Source: Pyronema omphalodes | Lineage: Eukaryota; Ascomycota; Pezizomycetes; Pezizales; Pyronemataceae | Assembly: GCA_024516155.1 (NCBI GenBank) | Contig: JAJJXM010000010.1 | Location: forward strand, 558,001-622,000 | Direction of reading: 5' to 3' | Length of the DNA stretch: 64,000 nucleotides | Shown here: in pieces, positions 23,501 through 34,433 of the stretch | Numbering within the stretch: position 1 is the stretch's first letter | Layout of the letters: each line of letters opens with the position of its first letter | Position numbers and translations under genes: made by a program | The notes under the pieces: model-generated | The model's input: only the letters and a program-made list of their open reading frames with translations | Told to the model about the DNA's origin: nothing | Database searches by the model: none

Positions 23501-23891
23501 GGACCTTGTTGTCGTTCGTGGTCTTGCCCAGAGCGAGGACTCCAAGGATATGGAGACTAACACTGATAACGATGTCTTGACTATCCTTGACACTGCTCTT
23601 TACCCTGAGCTTGAGTCTGAGGGTCTTGCTAGAGAGGTTATCAACCGTGTCCAGCGTCTTCGTAAGAAGGCTGGATTGGTGCCTACTGATGATGTTAAGA
23701 TGGAGTACAAGATCCTCAAGGACCCTGTTGGCCTTGAGAAGGCTGTTGGTTTCCACACTGCTTTGTTCGAGAAGGCTCTTAGACGGCCCCTTGACAAGGA
23801 GGAGTCTGAGGCTGCAGCGGAGAAGTTGATTTTGGAGGAGGAGCAGGAGGTTGGTGAGGCCAGCTTCTTGTTGAGATTGTTGAAGTTGTAA
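20526..23891 (+). CDS. ils1: Cytosolic isoleucyl-tRNA synthetase
   Basis: Exons 20526-20656, 20712-21003, 21059-22760 and 22813-23891 give 1067 aa (yeast Ils1 has 1072). It charges tRNA-Ile in the cytosol. The class I signature is PHYGHLL (46-52, HIGH equivalent), with KMSKR at about 597. The CP1 editing domain follows the third exon start, with typical TTPWTLPSH and a [15 protein letters not shown] motif. WDTHGLPVE and the C-terminal tRNA-binding domain are also evident. No mitochondrial presequence precedes [14 protein letters not shown], so the cytosolic role is favoured. Codon use is strongly biased and avoids TTA, CTA and TCA. As a result, long stop-free antisense frames overlie this gene but are not genes. 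Confidence 0.97.
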
Positions 23892-24386
23892 GAAGGGTTT
23901 TATGGATACAGGATTTTCGTTTTTTTTCGTTTTAGTTTTTTTTAAAAAGCAATTGTGGTTTGGGTTTGAAATATCTAGATGCGACTAAGATATAAATGGT
24001 ATGATTTGCATAATCTGATTTGCTCCCGGGTTCAAATTTCATTTCGAGTGATAGTTTGATTGAGTTGTATTTCTTGAATGTCTTGTGATGAAACTAGGAA
24101 ACAGAACGCAAGAAAGTGCACACTACCAATAGTTGCTAGCCGGATTCTGTACATCAATCATACTTGTGCTCCAACATCCGACTTGGCTTCAAGAAAGCAG
24201 ATTTATAAATCATTACATCTTTTTCTCTTTAACAAAATCATTACAAAGAAACGCTTATTCCAAACAGCCCCCACACTAAAGTTATGCATCTGGAAAAATA
24301 ACCAAGGAAAACTTTATTTTATATTAAGCCCGTTAAGTAAACATCATCACCGGGTGCTGCAAAAAAACCACCTAAAGATCCTTCCT
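23892..24386. other. Convergent 3' spacer IleRS/SEC27
   Basis: 495 bp between two stop codons facing each other. T-rich tract near 23930 after IleRS. Just past the SEC27 stop on the minus strand the codons AGG AAG GAT CTT follow in frame (see findings). No gene supported. Confidence 0.5.
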
Positions 24387-27007
24387 CTATGCTTCCACTA
24401 CCTCCGCCTCTCCCTTATAAGTCCTCGTCAGCAGCGCTGCCTCCGCTTTTCTTCCGGTCTTGTGTAGTAACTTCTCACAACCATCAACATCACCAACCTG
24501 CCACAAACACGAGAACGCAACATTGTTGAGTCCTTGTGTCTCCGCCGCCTCTGCAAGCTTCTTCAAACCCTCAGCATTTCCGGTAGCGGTGTAAAGAAGC
24601 ATTAATGAGCCAGTATCTTTGGCATTAGTGAAGCACTCCTCAGCAAGGACCAAGTTCCAGTTCTGGAGTGCGGCATCTCCAACAACCTTCCACTTGTGCT
24701 CGGTGTCGAGCTCACGGGCAAGCTGAAGAGCAGTATCGAGGCTACCAACAGCAAGGGCAAGCTCGAAACGGTGCTCAGGGTCATTGGAAACCTCCAAGGC
24801 CATTTGAAGATGTCCCTGACCCTCCAAAAAGCGGGCGACCTTGTTCTTTTGGTCGTCGGGAACAGCCTCCAAAAGTTCTGCTGCCGCCTCCATATCACCA
24901 CGAAGAACAACAGTCTGGTACTCTACCAAAGATAGAGACAAGGCGTAGGAAACAACACCGACATCCTTGTCTGCAAGGTAGACACGGCTGTCTCTGGGGA
25001 GGTATCCGAGGAGGTACATAGGGTTGTCGAAGTGGGCAATAGTGTAGGTCTTGTCTCCAACCAAATAGTTCAGTCTGTTGCTGGAATTGGTGTAAATGAA
25101 GCAGTCTCCAACCCACTCTCCGGTTCTGACACTCTCGTTTACGGTCGTAACGACGTCGAATGCGTCCTCAACACCCTCCTCAGTGACCTGGCCATTCTGA
25201 ACAGCCTGAACATATGCTTCTCTGTCGAAACGCAAGACGTAGAAAGTATCGTCACAAGCAATTGTAACAAGCTCGCCGTTCTCGGACCAGTAGATCTGAA
25301 TAAATAATTAGCAAAGAACTTCAGAATCATCTGAACGATTGAAAACGTACGTCGGTGGGTACGACTTCAATGCGGCGCACAATTCCACCGGTCTCCCAGT
25401 CGAAAAGCCCAACTCCACCCTGTCCACTAACACCCAAAAGGTTACCACCAAACAATCCCTCCGCAGAAAATCCAACATTAAGACCTCCAGTCTTCTCCTT
25501 GAAATTCCTGAAAATTCTGACGCTTGTGGTGTTTTCTCTGATAGCGTAGTCGTTGCTGTTGTCTTTTCCAGCCCAAACAAACTCCTGTGCTTGTCCAAAA
25601 GCCTTGTTTCTCCATGCAAGAGCGGTGTAGATAATGTATTCTCCATCACCACAGACTGAGACGAACCGGCCGTTGGGCGAATGCTTGAGGGATTGCGGGT
25701 AAACTTCGCAAGAACCGAGGTCTTTGGTGGGAAGAGAGAGAGGCTCTCCATCCTGGATGCTGACATCTAAAAAGAATTTAGCAAATAGCCAAAATCTGTA
25801 ATAAAAGTACGCCTACCACTTGGCTTGATCGTTGCAGACAAAACCTCACTGTGTCTTGACCAGATGATTTTTCCGCTACCGTCCATCGATACTGCGGGCT
25901 CCTCACGACCCATTCTAATCACAACACATCCCTCATCGAAACCAATAGCCAACGAGTTCTTTCCACGTTGGTATGCGATACACCAAGCTCTCTCTAATCC
26001 ATAGCTCAAAGTCTGCTCTAAACGGTAGGTGTTGGCGTGCCAGCACTTGATGGTTCCATCTTCTGATCCGGAAATGATAACCGGAAGCTCGGGGTGGTAG
26101 CATGCAAATGAGACGTTCGATGAGTGTCCCTCAAGGGTGGCAATAAGCGCCTTTGATGTGTAGTCCCAGACCTTGATCGTGCGGTCGTCGGAGGTAGTAA
26201 GGATGTAGGGCTTGTCGGAACCAGGGTAGTAGTCAACATGGTTGATACCTTCTCCAGCATTAGAATATTGCTACTTTCAAGCTCAAAGGACGATATATAC
26301 CCTTAGTCTCATGCGCCTCGAGGGTGAAATTTGCGGATCCACCTCCTCCTAAGCTCCAGATCTTTACTGTTCGGTCCAAACATGCTGATGCGAAAGTATT
26401 AGTGTCCTTAGGGTTTATTGCCAAGCTCATAACATAGTGACTGTGTCCTTCGAAAGTCTGGATACATTTCCAACCACGTTCCCAATCCCAAAGCTTAATT
26501 GTAAAGTCGTCACTGGCGGTCAACACCCAAGGTTGTGTAGGATGTACGACGATAGCACGGATGTAGTCGGGGTGTGCCTCGAAAGCAGTAACCTTCTCAG
26601 ATGTGTTGTAATTGTATACCCGGAGGTTGAAGTCGTCGGAACCAGCGACGAACCAGTTCTTTCTTGCAATGAAACGACCAGCGCGAACGGGGACATCGCA
26701 AATCTCGAACTGCTTAACGATTGATTGAGTAACATAGGACCAGATGTAGACATGTCCTATCCGGGAAAGCGTCAATAAAGCTCCGGGTCGGAATTAGCAT
26801 GCTGGCCGAGTAATAGCGTACCGCTGTAGAGAGTGCATAGCACCCAGGGCTCGGTGGGGTGGAAATCAATGCCCTTCACTCGATCGGAGCGAGCAAAGAG
26901 TTGTCTCTAGAAGGGAATACTATTAGCTCAAATGACCTTGTAAATAGCTTCCCAGAAGCTCTTCGAGTCCAATATAAGTGTAGCTTTACCTTTACATCCA
27001 ATCGCAT
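24387..27007 (-). CDS. sec27: COPI coat beta-prime subunit (Sec27)
   Basis: Exons 27007-26990, 26906-26822, 26756-26301, 26251-25817, 25766-25351 and 25295-24387 give 772 aa. Beta-prime-COP forms part of the COPI coat that binds cargo KKxx signals for Golgi-to-ER transport. It starts [17 protein letters not shown], typical of the family. The N-terminal WD40 propellers follow ([51 protein letters not shown]), then the alpha-solenoid ([20 protein letters not shown]). The first exon is only 18 nt. The protein ends [11 protein letters not shown], some 80-130 residues before the usual family end (yeast 889 aa). After the TAG the same frame reads RKDL, which matches where other members have W-R/K-KDL. 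A C-terminal truncation by nonsense change or a missed last exon is possible. Confidence 0.92.
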
Positions 27008-27524
27008 GTTTCACAATTGAGTCTCGGAGGTGCTGATAATTAAGGAGGGGTCTGTGGGGTGATCGTGAGCTCGTAATTAACGCCGTAAAGCCGTAAAATC
27101 GAAGACGGAAATAAGCTCGGTTGGCGAGAGCTAAACGATCGTGACGCGGGCTGAGATGGAAGACAAAACGCGGGCGTATTGGGTGATTTCGGAGCTGATG
27201 CCACAGTTAACTTGAGGCCAGCTTGAGGTTCAGGGTGCGGAGCCCAGAGAGACTTGGCGTTCTGATACATAAGCAGGCACAGCGGATAACTCAGTACAGC
27301 AGCTGCGCGTTTCAGATGCGGCAGGAAGGTTAGGGTTGCTTGTGAATTTATTTGGCTGAGTCGCCTGTCGTAATCGATGTTAGCCTGACAGCAGTTGAGC
27401 TAGCTATTTTTACGAGTGAGCTCCTACCTAACCGGTGCTCATCACCTCCTCACCACAAGTAACTAACCGACCGACCACCACTTTTACTCTAATCCCACCA
27501 CATAACCACATAACCACACGAACT
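27008..27524. promoter_or_regulatory. Divergent promoter SEC27/VTI1
   Basis: 517 bp between outward-facing start codons of two vesicle-traffic genes. The VTI1 side has CCACCA/CATAACCA repeats just before the ATG. No single factor site can be named with confidence. Confidence 0.45.
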
Positions 27525-28229
27525 ATGGACTCTGGATCTGAACTATTCGCCTCATATGAGGCCGACTTCAAGCTTGTCTTCGCAGACATCACCCAAAAGA
27601 TCGACCAGATCTCCGAGCTGACTGGCTCAGCACGGAAGGCCGCTATCCAAACCGCCGAAAAGGCTATCGACGAGGCGGATGAGATTATTACGCAGATGTC
27701 GCTAGAAATCAACAACATCCCGTCAACCTCAAACACAAAGCCTCGTCAGCGACTAAGAAATTATTCCTCCGACCTCGATGGCGCAAGGGGTAGCCTTCTC
27801 AAGCTCGCACAGTCTACAAGCAATGCCGCCATTAGTGGAGGAAGTGGTGGCGTAAGTGATGCCGTTCAAATGCAAAGACAACAACTCCTTCGAGGTACAC
27901 AGAGTTTGGAGAGGAGTAGTCAGCGATTGTTGGATAGCGAGAGGATTGCCAGAGAAACTGAGAGTATTGGTGCTGGTATTTTGGGAGATCTTGCGGTTCA
28001 GAGAGAGACTATCGTGCGCACTCACGATACTTTGCACGACAGTGAGCGGTACTTGGACCGCAGTATTACGACGCTACGAGGAATGGCTAGAAGGTTTGTA
28101 TGATTCGTCACTATTTTCAGGCCCAATACTGATTACTTTAGAATGGCAACGAACCGTATTATCACGGTGGCAATCATCACAGTTCTTGTACTGCTGATTA
28201 TCGCGGTTATTTTCTCCAAGTTCCACTAA
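27525..28229 (+). CDS. vti1: SNARE protein Vti1
   Basis: Exons 27525-28093 and 28142-28229 (48-nt intron) give 218 aa (yeast 217). Vti1 is a Qb-SNARE used in Golgi, endosome and vacuole fusion. The N-terminal Habc-like region begins FASYEADFKLVFADITQKID. The SNARE helix follows (QQLLRGTQSLERSSQRLLDSERIARETESIG), with a central Gln-containing layer region, a short linker and a C-terminal membrane anchor encoded by the second exon (ITVAIITVLVLLIIAVIF). The protein ends KFH. The frame is open upstream through a GTG; the first ATG gives the family start. It is divergent from SEC27. Confidence 0.95.
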
Positions 28230-28572
28230 ATCGATTTAACGTTTCAATCCCCAGCTTTCATTATTTCTCATGTATCGTAGATTATTATACCCGCCCGCAC
28301 TGATTATGACGTTGTTTGGAATGTGATGCGTGGCTTCGTGGCGTTTAGGTCTAGTTGGAGTTTAGTATGACGTTATATGGAGATACATAAATCCATTCTA
28401 AATATGTATCTTGCGTCTCTATCAACGAAGTGACTATCCAAAAGCGAGCATGAGATTATGCTATGCACATACTTGTCATTACTTCTACTTGTCATAACTT
28501 TTATACGCCGAAAAAAACAAAAACACCAGACATGAACCCAACCAATCTGACAAAATCCAAAATATAAAGTAC
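28230..28572. other. Convergent 3' spacer VTI1/RPF1
   Basis: 343 bp between two stop codons. No gene supported; AT-rich with no notable repeats. Confidence 0.5.
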
Positions 28573-29751
28573 TCAAAGCTGGAACTTCGTCCTGACTCTG
28601 TCCATCTTTCCGTTCCACTGGAACACAGTATCTTTCTTGAGTCCTCTCTCCACTCTCCTCAACTTCAAGGTAAAGCGGGGCCCAATCTCCTGAAGACCAA
28701 CTCTAACACCTAATCCCTCCATTCCCTTTCCTCCATCCGGCTTACTGGCATCCAAACCGAAACCAGCCTCCTTCTCAGTCTCTCTTTTCTCACGGAAAAC
28801 GTATCTGTGCCTCCGGAAAAAGATGAAATCACGCTGGTTGTGGAAAGTCACCACCTGTCTTCCCTTAAATTCTGGTAGCTGAGGGAACAAAGACTGGAAT
28901 AATCCAGCGGTAGTCTTTCCCAAAGGAGTAAGAAAGTTGTTAAGCATCAGCTCAGGAATGTGAGAGGTCGGACGACCGTGACCGCTAATACGCTTGGCGG
29001 GAAGGTAGTTGGAGACGGAGAACTTGAAGGTAGGTCCAGCAGGAAGGACGATGACGGTGAGACTGTCGATAATCTTGGCCTCCATATTTGCGACGATCAG
29101 GTGAGAGTAAGGTTTTCGCACCTCACCGGTCTCGGGGTCAATGGTCTTGGGATTCGAGGCAACCTTGGCAATCTCGAGGATTCCGAGGTCGTTGTGTCGG
29201 GGAACATAGGTGGTGTTTGGAAATAGGTTTGCGAGCTCTTCGGCCTGGTCATGAACGTAGTTGAAACGCGAAGTGGTAAGTAAGATACGGGGAGGAGCAG
29301 TAGGTGGTTGAAGAAGCGTAGGGAAGAGTCCCTCGGTTTCCGCATCTTCGGCCGCGGCAGCCTGGTTCTCCTCGTGTGCCTCCATTGCCTTCAATGCCTC
29401 GGCCTCCTCAGAAGCTTCTGCGGCTGCCTCAGCAGCATCTGGCCCGTCCTTCTCTGTCTCCTCGTTCTGTGCGCTCTGGTCCTCTTCGGTTACAGGCACT
29501 GCGCCGGGAATTCTCTCGTCCCATACACGCTTGCGCTCGATAGTCTCAGGGAGGTTTGCATTGCGACGGGCTTCCTTGAGCTGGGGGTTCTTTGCTTCGT
29601 CCTTCTTGCGGTTGAATCGTTCCTGACGCTTTGCGGATGCGAGGGCGGTCTTTACTCGAACGTTGTGTGCCTGTCTATGAACCTTATTCGGAATTGAAAA
29701 GGTCTTTGAGGTTTTCTGAGAGGTCGATGTCTTCTTCACTACTTTTCCCAT
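28573..29751 (-). CDS. rpf1: Ribosome production factor 1 (Rpf1), Brix domain
   Basis: Single exon, 392 aa. Rpf1 assists 27S pre-rRNA processing and 60S assembly in the nucleolus. A basic N-terminus (KVHRQAHNVRVKTALASAKR) is followed by an acidic Ala/Glu-rich linker. Then comes the Brix domain from about residue 155: ILLTTSRF, an NTTYVPRHN segment, FSVSNYLPAKRISGHGRPTSHIPELML, and the RRHRYVF and PRFTLKLRRVERG motifs near the end. The start matches the family (MGKVVKKTS). The ATG lies 437 bp from the divergent SLY1 ATG. Confidence 0.95.
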   Translation of the reverse strand: MGKVVKKTSTSQKTSKTFSIPNKVHRQAHNVRVKTALASAKRQERFNRKKDEAKNPQLKEARRNANLPETIERKRVWDERIPGAVPVTEEDQSAQNEETEKDGPDAAEAAAEASEEAEALKAMEAHEENQAAAAEDAETEGLFPTLLQPPTAPPRILLTTSRFNYVHDQAEELANLFPNTTYVPRHNDLGILEIAKVASNPKTIDPETGEVRKPYSHLIVANMEAKIIDSLTVIVLPAGPTFKFSVSNYLPAKRISGHGRPTSHIPELMLNNFLTPLGKTTAGLFQSLFPQLPEFKGRQVVTFHNQRDFIFFRRHRYVFREKRETEKEAGFGLDASKPDGGKGMEGLGVRVGLQEIGPRFTLKLRRVERGLKKDTVFQWNGKMDRVRTKFQL

Positions 29752-30187
29752 GGTTGCGGTGTGGTGTGTTCTCGTCGAACTGTCGAGGTTCTGGCGAATT
29801 GTATATGGTTAGGGTGGGAAGTTCCACCAAAAAATTGCTTCGTTTTAGAGGTCACGCTAAGGTCGATGCGCGTGCCTGTCGCTGCGGAGCTCCAGATTTC
29901 GTTAGCTTAAAGCCAAGATTTCCCTGCTAACCCAATAAGGCCTACGCGCATTGCCTCAGTTAGCTTCGTATGCGCTTACTCATCAACGCCTCTTGCGGGC
30001 ACCAGAGCTGTTCGTTGCAGCCCACCTGTCAGTAACTAACACCCCGCCAAGCTAATTACACAGTGGCCTTTCCTCAAGTCACAATCCGCCGTCATCAGAG
30101 GAGCAGTGCATCTAGGCAAGGTATAGCCAGATAACCCTTTCAACAAGCTCATATCTACAACACAGTACCATCAGCTGCTCGGTTCAA
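29752..30187. promoter_or_regulatory. Divergent promoter RPF1/SLY1
   Basis: 436 bp between outward-facing start codons of a ribosome-biogenesis and a vesicle-traffic gene. No individual element is named. Confidence 0.45.
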
Positions 30188-32464
30188 ATGGCGACCCAAC
30201 GTCAGAGCCTGAGAGATCGTCAAGTGGGTAGGTGTGTACTCTCCTGCCGTTGCTCGTCAAGCTGGACCAGCTAACGGACCTACTCAACAGCTTCGATTGA
30301 GAAGATCCTCAACCTCAATCATGAACAACCTAAACAAGAATCCGAGGGTGCCGGAACAGTAACCTCTACGAACCCTCCGCTATTGAACGAAGACGGCGAA
30401 CCTATCTGGAAAGTTCTGGTTTTTGACAACCTTGGTCGTGATATTATCTCGTCTGTCCTTAGAGTTCAAGACCTCCGCAACTTCGGTGTCACCATTCACC
30501 TCAACCTCCATGCTCCGCGCCATCCTATTCCGGACGTCCCGGTCGTTTACCTCGTCGAACCTACCTCTCAGAATATTGAGGCTATATCCGCCGATTTGCA
30601 GAAGAACCTCTATGAGACCGCATACGTAAACTTCTTGACCTCAATACCTCGCCAATTGTTGGAGGACTTTGCAGCTGTGACTGCACAAAATGGTACCTCG
30701 GACAAGATCGCACAGGTCTACGACCAGTACCTCAACTTTGTGGTTTCAGAGCCGGATCTGTTCAGTTTGCACCTTCCTGATGCTTACTACACTCTCAACT
30801 CGCCGCAGAGCGCCGACAGTGCTATTGAGCAGACTGTTGACAAAATTGTCGGAGGTCTATTTTCGGTCGTCGTTACTATGGGTTGGATTTCCCCTTCTCT
30901 CGTGACACCACATACGCTAACAGCTGCTAGGATCAATTCCTATCATTAGATGCCCCAAGGGCAACGCTGCAGAGATTATAGCACAGAAACTCGACCGCAA
31001 GCTCCGCGACCATGTTCTCAACTCCCGTGATAACAATTTATTCTCCGGAAAGTCTGCTGCTTCTAGCTCACAAGCTCGCCCTGTCTTGGTTATTCTTGAC
31101 CGTAACATCGATCTTGTGCCTATGCTTTCTCACTCATGGACCTACCAATCCCTTGTTCATGATGTTTTGGGTATGCGCTTGAACCGAATTACCGTGGAAA
31201 CTATCGAGGAGGGTGGAAAGATCAGCAAGAAGAGCTACGATTTGAACTCAAATGATTTCTTCTGGGGCCGCAACGCAGGAGTTCCATTCCCACAGGTGGC
31301 AGAAGATATCGATGCAGAGTTAACCAAGTATAAGGAGGACGTTGCCGAGGTTACCAAAAATACCGGAACCAATTCTTTGGATGACCTACAATCTGGTGTT
31401 GGGGCTTCGGCGCAGCATCTGAAGGCGGCTATAACACAGCTACCTGCCCTCAGGGAACGAAAGGCTATCCTCGACATGCACATGAACATTGCCACCGCAT
31501 TGCTCAAGGGAATCAAAGAACGCCAGCTCGACAACTACTACCAGATGGAGGAGACTATTACCAGACAGAACAAGACCCAGGTCTTGGAAATGATTAACGA
31601 TCCTGAGAAGAAGAACCCTACCGATAAGCTCAGAGCATTCATTATCTGGTACTTGAGCTCAGAGAACGACCCCAGCAGAGCCGATATGGCAGACTATGAA
31701 GTTGCCCTAAAGAATGCTGGTTGTGACTTGGATCCTTTGGCTTATGTCAAGAAGTAAAGTTTCTTCATTATGGAATTCGTGATACTAGTAACTAACTTTA
31801 TCCTAGGGTCCGTGAAATCACCAGGATGACTATGATGACTGCTGCGCCATCTCAACCATCTGCCGCCCAGACGCCCGGCGATCTTTTCAAGGGATTCAGT
31901 TCTATTAGTAGCAGGGTAATTGATTTGTTCATCAAATAAATTACACCAATTTGCTAACATTTTATGTAGCTTACCGACAAACTAAAGGATGCCGGTGCCC
32001 TCGGTGGTAGTTTCGACAACTTGATCTCCGGAGTCAAAAATTTCCTCCCTGTGAACAAGGACCTTACCATCACCAGAATTGTTGAATCCTTGATGGATCC
32101 CTCATCTTCCTCCACATCTGCTCTCGCAAAGACTGAGAACTACCTCTTCTTTGACCCTAAATCATCAACTGCTCGCGGTACTACCGGTGCCCCTCCCGGA
32201 GGTGCTGCAAGGCTCGGTCCCGATGGACGTCCTATTACCGGCGGACCTTCATTCGGTCAAAGACGCCAGGGATTTACTGAGGCTGTCGTTTTCACGGTTG
32301 GCGGTGGTAATATGGAGGAGTATGGTAACTTGCAGGAGTGGAGCCGAAAAGTCAGCCAGAGCGGTGCAGGTGTCAAGAGGAAGGTCGTTTATGGAAGTAC
32401 GGAGCTAATTAATGCTGACTCGTTTGTTAACGGCGAGTTGAAGAGACTTGGAGGGGAGTGTTAG
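30188..32464 (+). CDS. sly1: SM protein Sly1 (Sec1/Munc18 family)
   Basis: Exons 30188-30227, 30291-30881, 30931-31753, 31807-31915 and 31970-32464 give 685 aa (yeast 666). Sly1 binds the syntaxins Sed5 and Ufe1 and chaperones SNARE assembly in ER-Golgi transport. Family marks are [20 protein letters not shown] near the N-terminus, [33 protein letters not shown], and the domain 3a segment with [18 protein letters not shown]. The C-terminus carries [25 protein letters not shown], and the [19 protein letters not shown] strand typical of the family end. All introns are 49-63 nt with GT-AG ends. The first exon encodes only 13 residues. Confidence 0.95.
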
Positions 32465-32698
32465 ATTGGGAAATAATTATGCATGTTTTTTTTTGTTTAA
32501 ACTGTACGACAGCTGCTTCAGTGGCGATGTAATTCAAAATGGATGTTTTTGTAAATGTAACGGATGATATTATGTGACGAAGAATTTGTACTTGGGCATG
32601 ATTTGATCCTTAATATCTCATTTTCAAGATTAACTTGCACTAATTACAGCAAAATCCACCCCTTTCATCTTTCAAATTACCCTAAAATCCTACCCAAC

Positions 32699-33696
32699 CT
32701 ACAGAGCCGCCACAGTCTCAATCGTCTTCGCCATATCCTCCGGCAAACTATATCCCACCTCTTTTCCTGCCACCTCATCCTCCATCCTTACCAACCGCCC
32801 CCTCATCTCCTCCAACCTACCCTCATATTTCACCTCCTTAACCCACTCCATCCCATGCTGCAAAATATTCCTAGCCCTCTCCCAGCCCGCTTCAACAGTT
32901 CCCATACACGCATGCAACGTCACCCTCTCTGGGCTCGTCGGATACACTGCTCTATGCAGAATATTATTATCATAAAACACCGTATCTCCCGCCTTCAATT
33001 TCACCACCATCTCTCCCGGAATTGAGGCCCTGGGATCTTCAATAGTTATCCTCCTCTCTTCAGCGGTACGTGCCCTGCGGTGAGAACCGGGAACAACCAA
33101 CAAGCATTCATCGTCAAGAAGTGCAGTATTCCATTGCGTACCACCTCTCGGAGCTTTCAGGAGCTCGATCTCCTCTGCTTCTGGGGTAGCTGGAGGAATT
33201 GCATCTCTATGCCATGCTAAGGAGAAGGGTGTTTTATGTGGGTTGATAAGGAGGTTACAAAGTTCTATTCCCAAATATATTATCAGCATAACAAAATCAT
33301 AAAACCCATATTATAATTCCAGGTTTTTCATAAAAAATTATTTAAAAAGTACGTACCAAGTTGAATATCCTTTTCCTCACACTGCAAAATAGTTGTAACA
33401 GCCGCAACTAACTCATCACATCCATACCATTCCGCAAACACCGGCTCTTCAAGTTCCGGATGCATTATATGTTGAACCCCCCAGACATCATCACGAGCTC
33501 CAGTTGGCCATGGAGGGAATTGTTTTCCCACAACCCGTACATGAGGCCAGTCCAGGCGAGCTTTGGCGATTGTGCGAGCGGCGGCTTCGTGGAGTGGGGT
33601 GAGTAGTCTAGTGGGGATTAGGGAGGGGATGATGACGTAGCCATTGGTGGATAGGGAGTTGAGGATTTCTTCGCGGGTTGGGGATGACGTGGTCAT
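32699..33696 (-). CDS. PhyH-family Fe(II)/2-oxoglutarate dioxygenase
   Basis: Exons 33696-33357 and 33264-32699 (92-nt intron) give 301 aa. The phytanoyl-CoA dioxygenase fold uses Fe(II) and 2-oxoglutarate to hydroxylate small molecules; the substrate is unknown. Seen residues are the H-x-D pair (His132, Asp134 in AWHRDAI), distal His217 (NNILHRAV) and Arg227, which should bind the 2-oxoglutarate carboxylate. The opening NGYVIIPSLIP is also typical. There is no signal peptide, and no peroxisomal signal: the protein ends VAAL, not SKL. It is a fungal PhyH protein of unassigned pathway. The gene is convergent with SLY1, with 234 bp between stops, and is flanked upstream by the aldolase-fold gene. 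Confidence 0.88.
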
Positions 33697-34433
33697 TATG
33701 GGGGTTGGAACGCTGAGGATAATAGTGCGGGGTAGAGTAAAGCAGACGAAGTAAGCGAATAAGACGAAGATGGGAAAGATGCAGAGCGTAGGGAATTTTA
33801 GATTAAGAAAGGAACGGGTGTTAATTTATTTGCCCTTGGCTTCTTAGAAATAACTTTTACAGACCTATGAGAGAATACCAAATTTATACGTCTGGAATGG
33901 AGAGCATTTGGCGAGAATACAGATCACATTAACTGGTTAATCGGTTATATTCGGGCCCGGTGACCCCGAGCTTTATCCGCAGGCATAATCGGTGGGATTT
34001 AGTGTGGGGTTATAGATATACAAACGGAGCTGTAAAATGGGGACGAGATCTACTCTGTCTGTACGGCTGGAGGTGAGCCAAGAAATGCCCGTGACCTATG
34101 CCCTAATCTCCAAGTCCCGCAGTACCGGTTCGATATGACTCAGTGCTGCACAATCCCGCTTTACAACCTGGGGTTGGGTCATGTAGGTATTTAATTTCGG
34201 CTAGCGTCTTCAGAACTTTTCGGATGCTAAAATGATTGACATGCGCTAGACATTAGACATTACCCGTTATAGAGCTTTATACCAATCGGCAATTATTATT
34301 GGTTCTTCAAAATTTTGGTTTAAATAGGTTTGTGGACATTTTCAAGTGCTTTATGGGCCATGCCTTGTGTAAATCATAACATGTGGTATCATTATTCCTT
34401 CTCCTCTCTCCAATTACATCAACCATCACCATT
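33697..34433. other. Promoter-side spacer of the PhyH gene
   Basis: 737 bp between the PhyH start and the 3' end of the aldolase-fold gene. It holds the PhyH promoter, with a GC-rich core near 33950-34000. No further gene seen. Confidence 0.5.

Noticed and set aside
22797..23756. 319-codon open frame antisense to the IleRS last exon
   Set aside because: Same cause as the previous one; no family resemblance and it crosses an intron of the real gene.
25308..25766. 152-codon ATG-started minus-strand frame within SEC27
   Set aside because: It begins at the exon 5 boundary in the wrong frame; the SEC27 frame (two bases later) carries the WD40 sequence.
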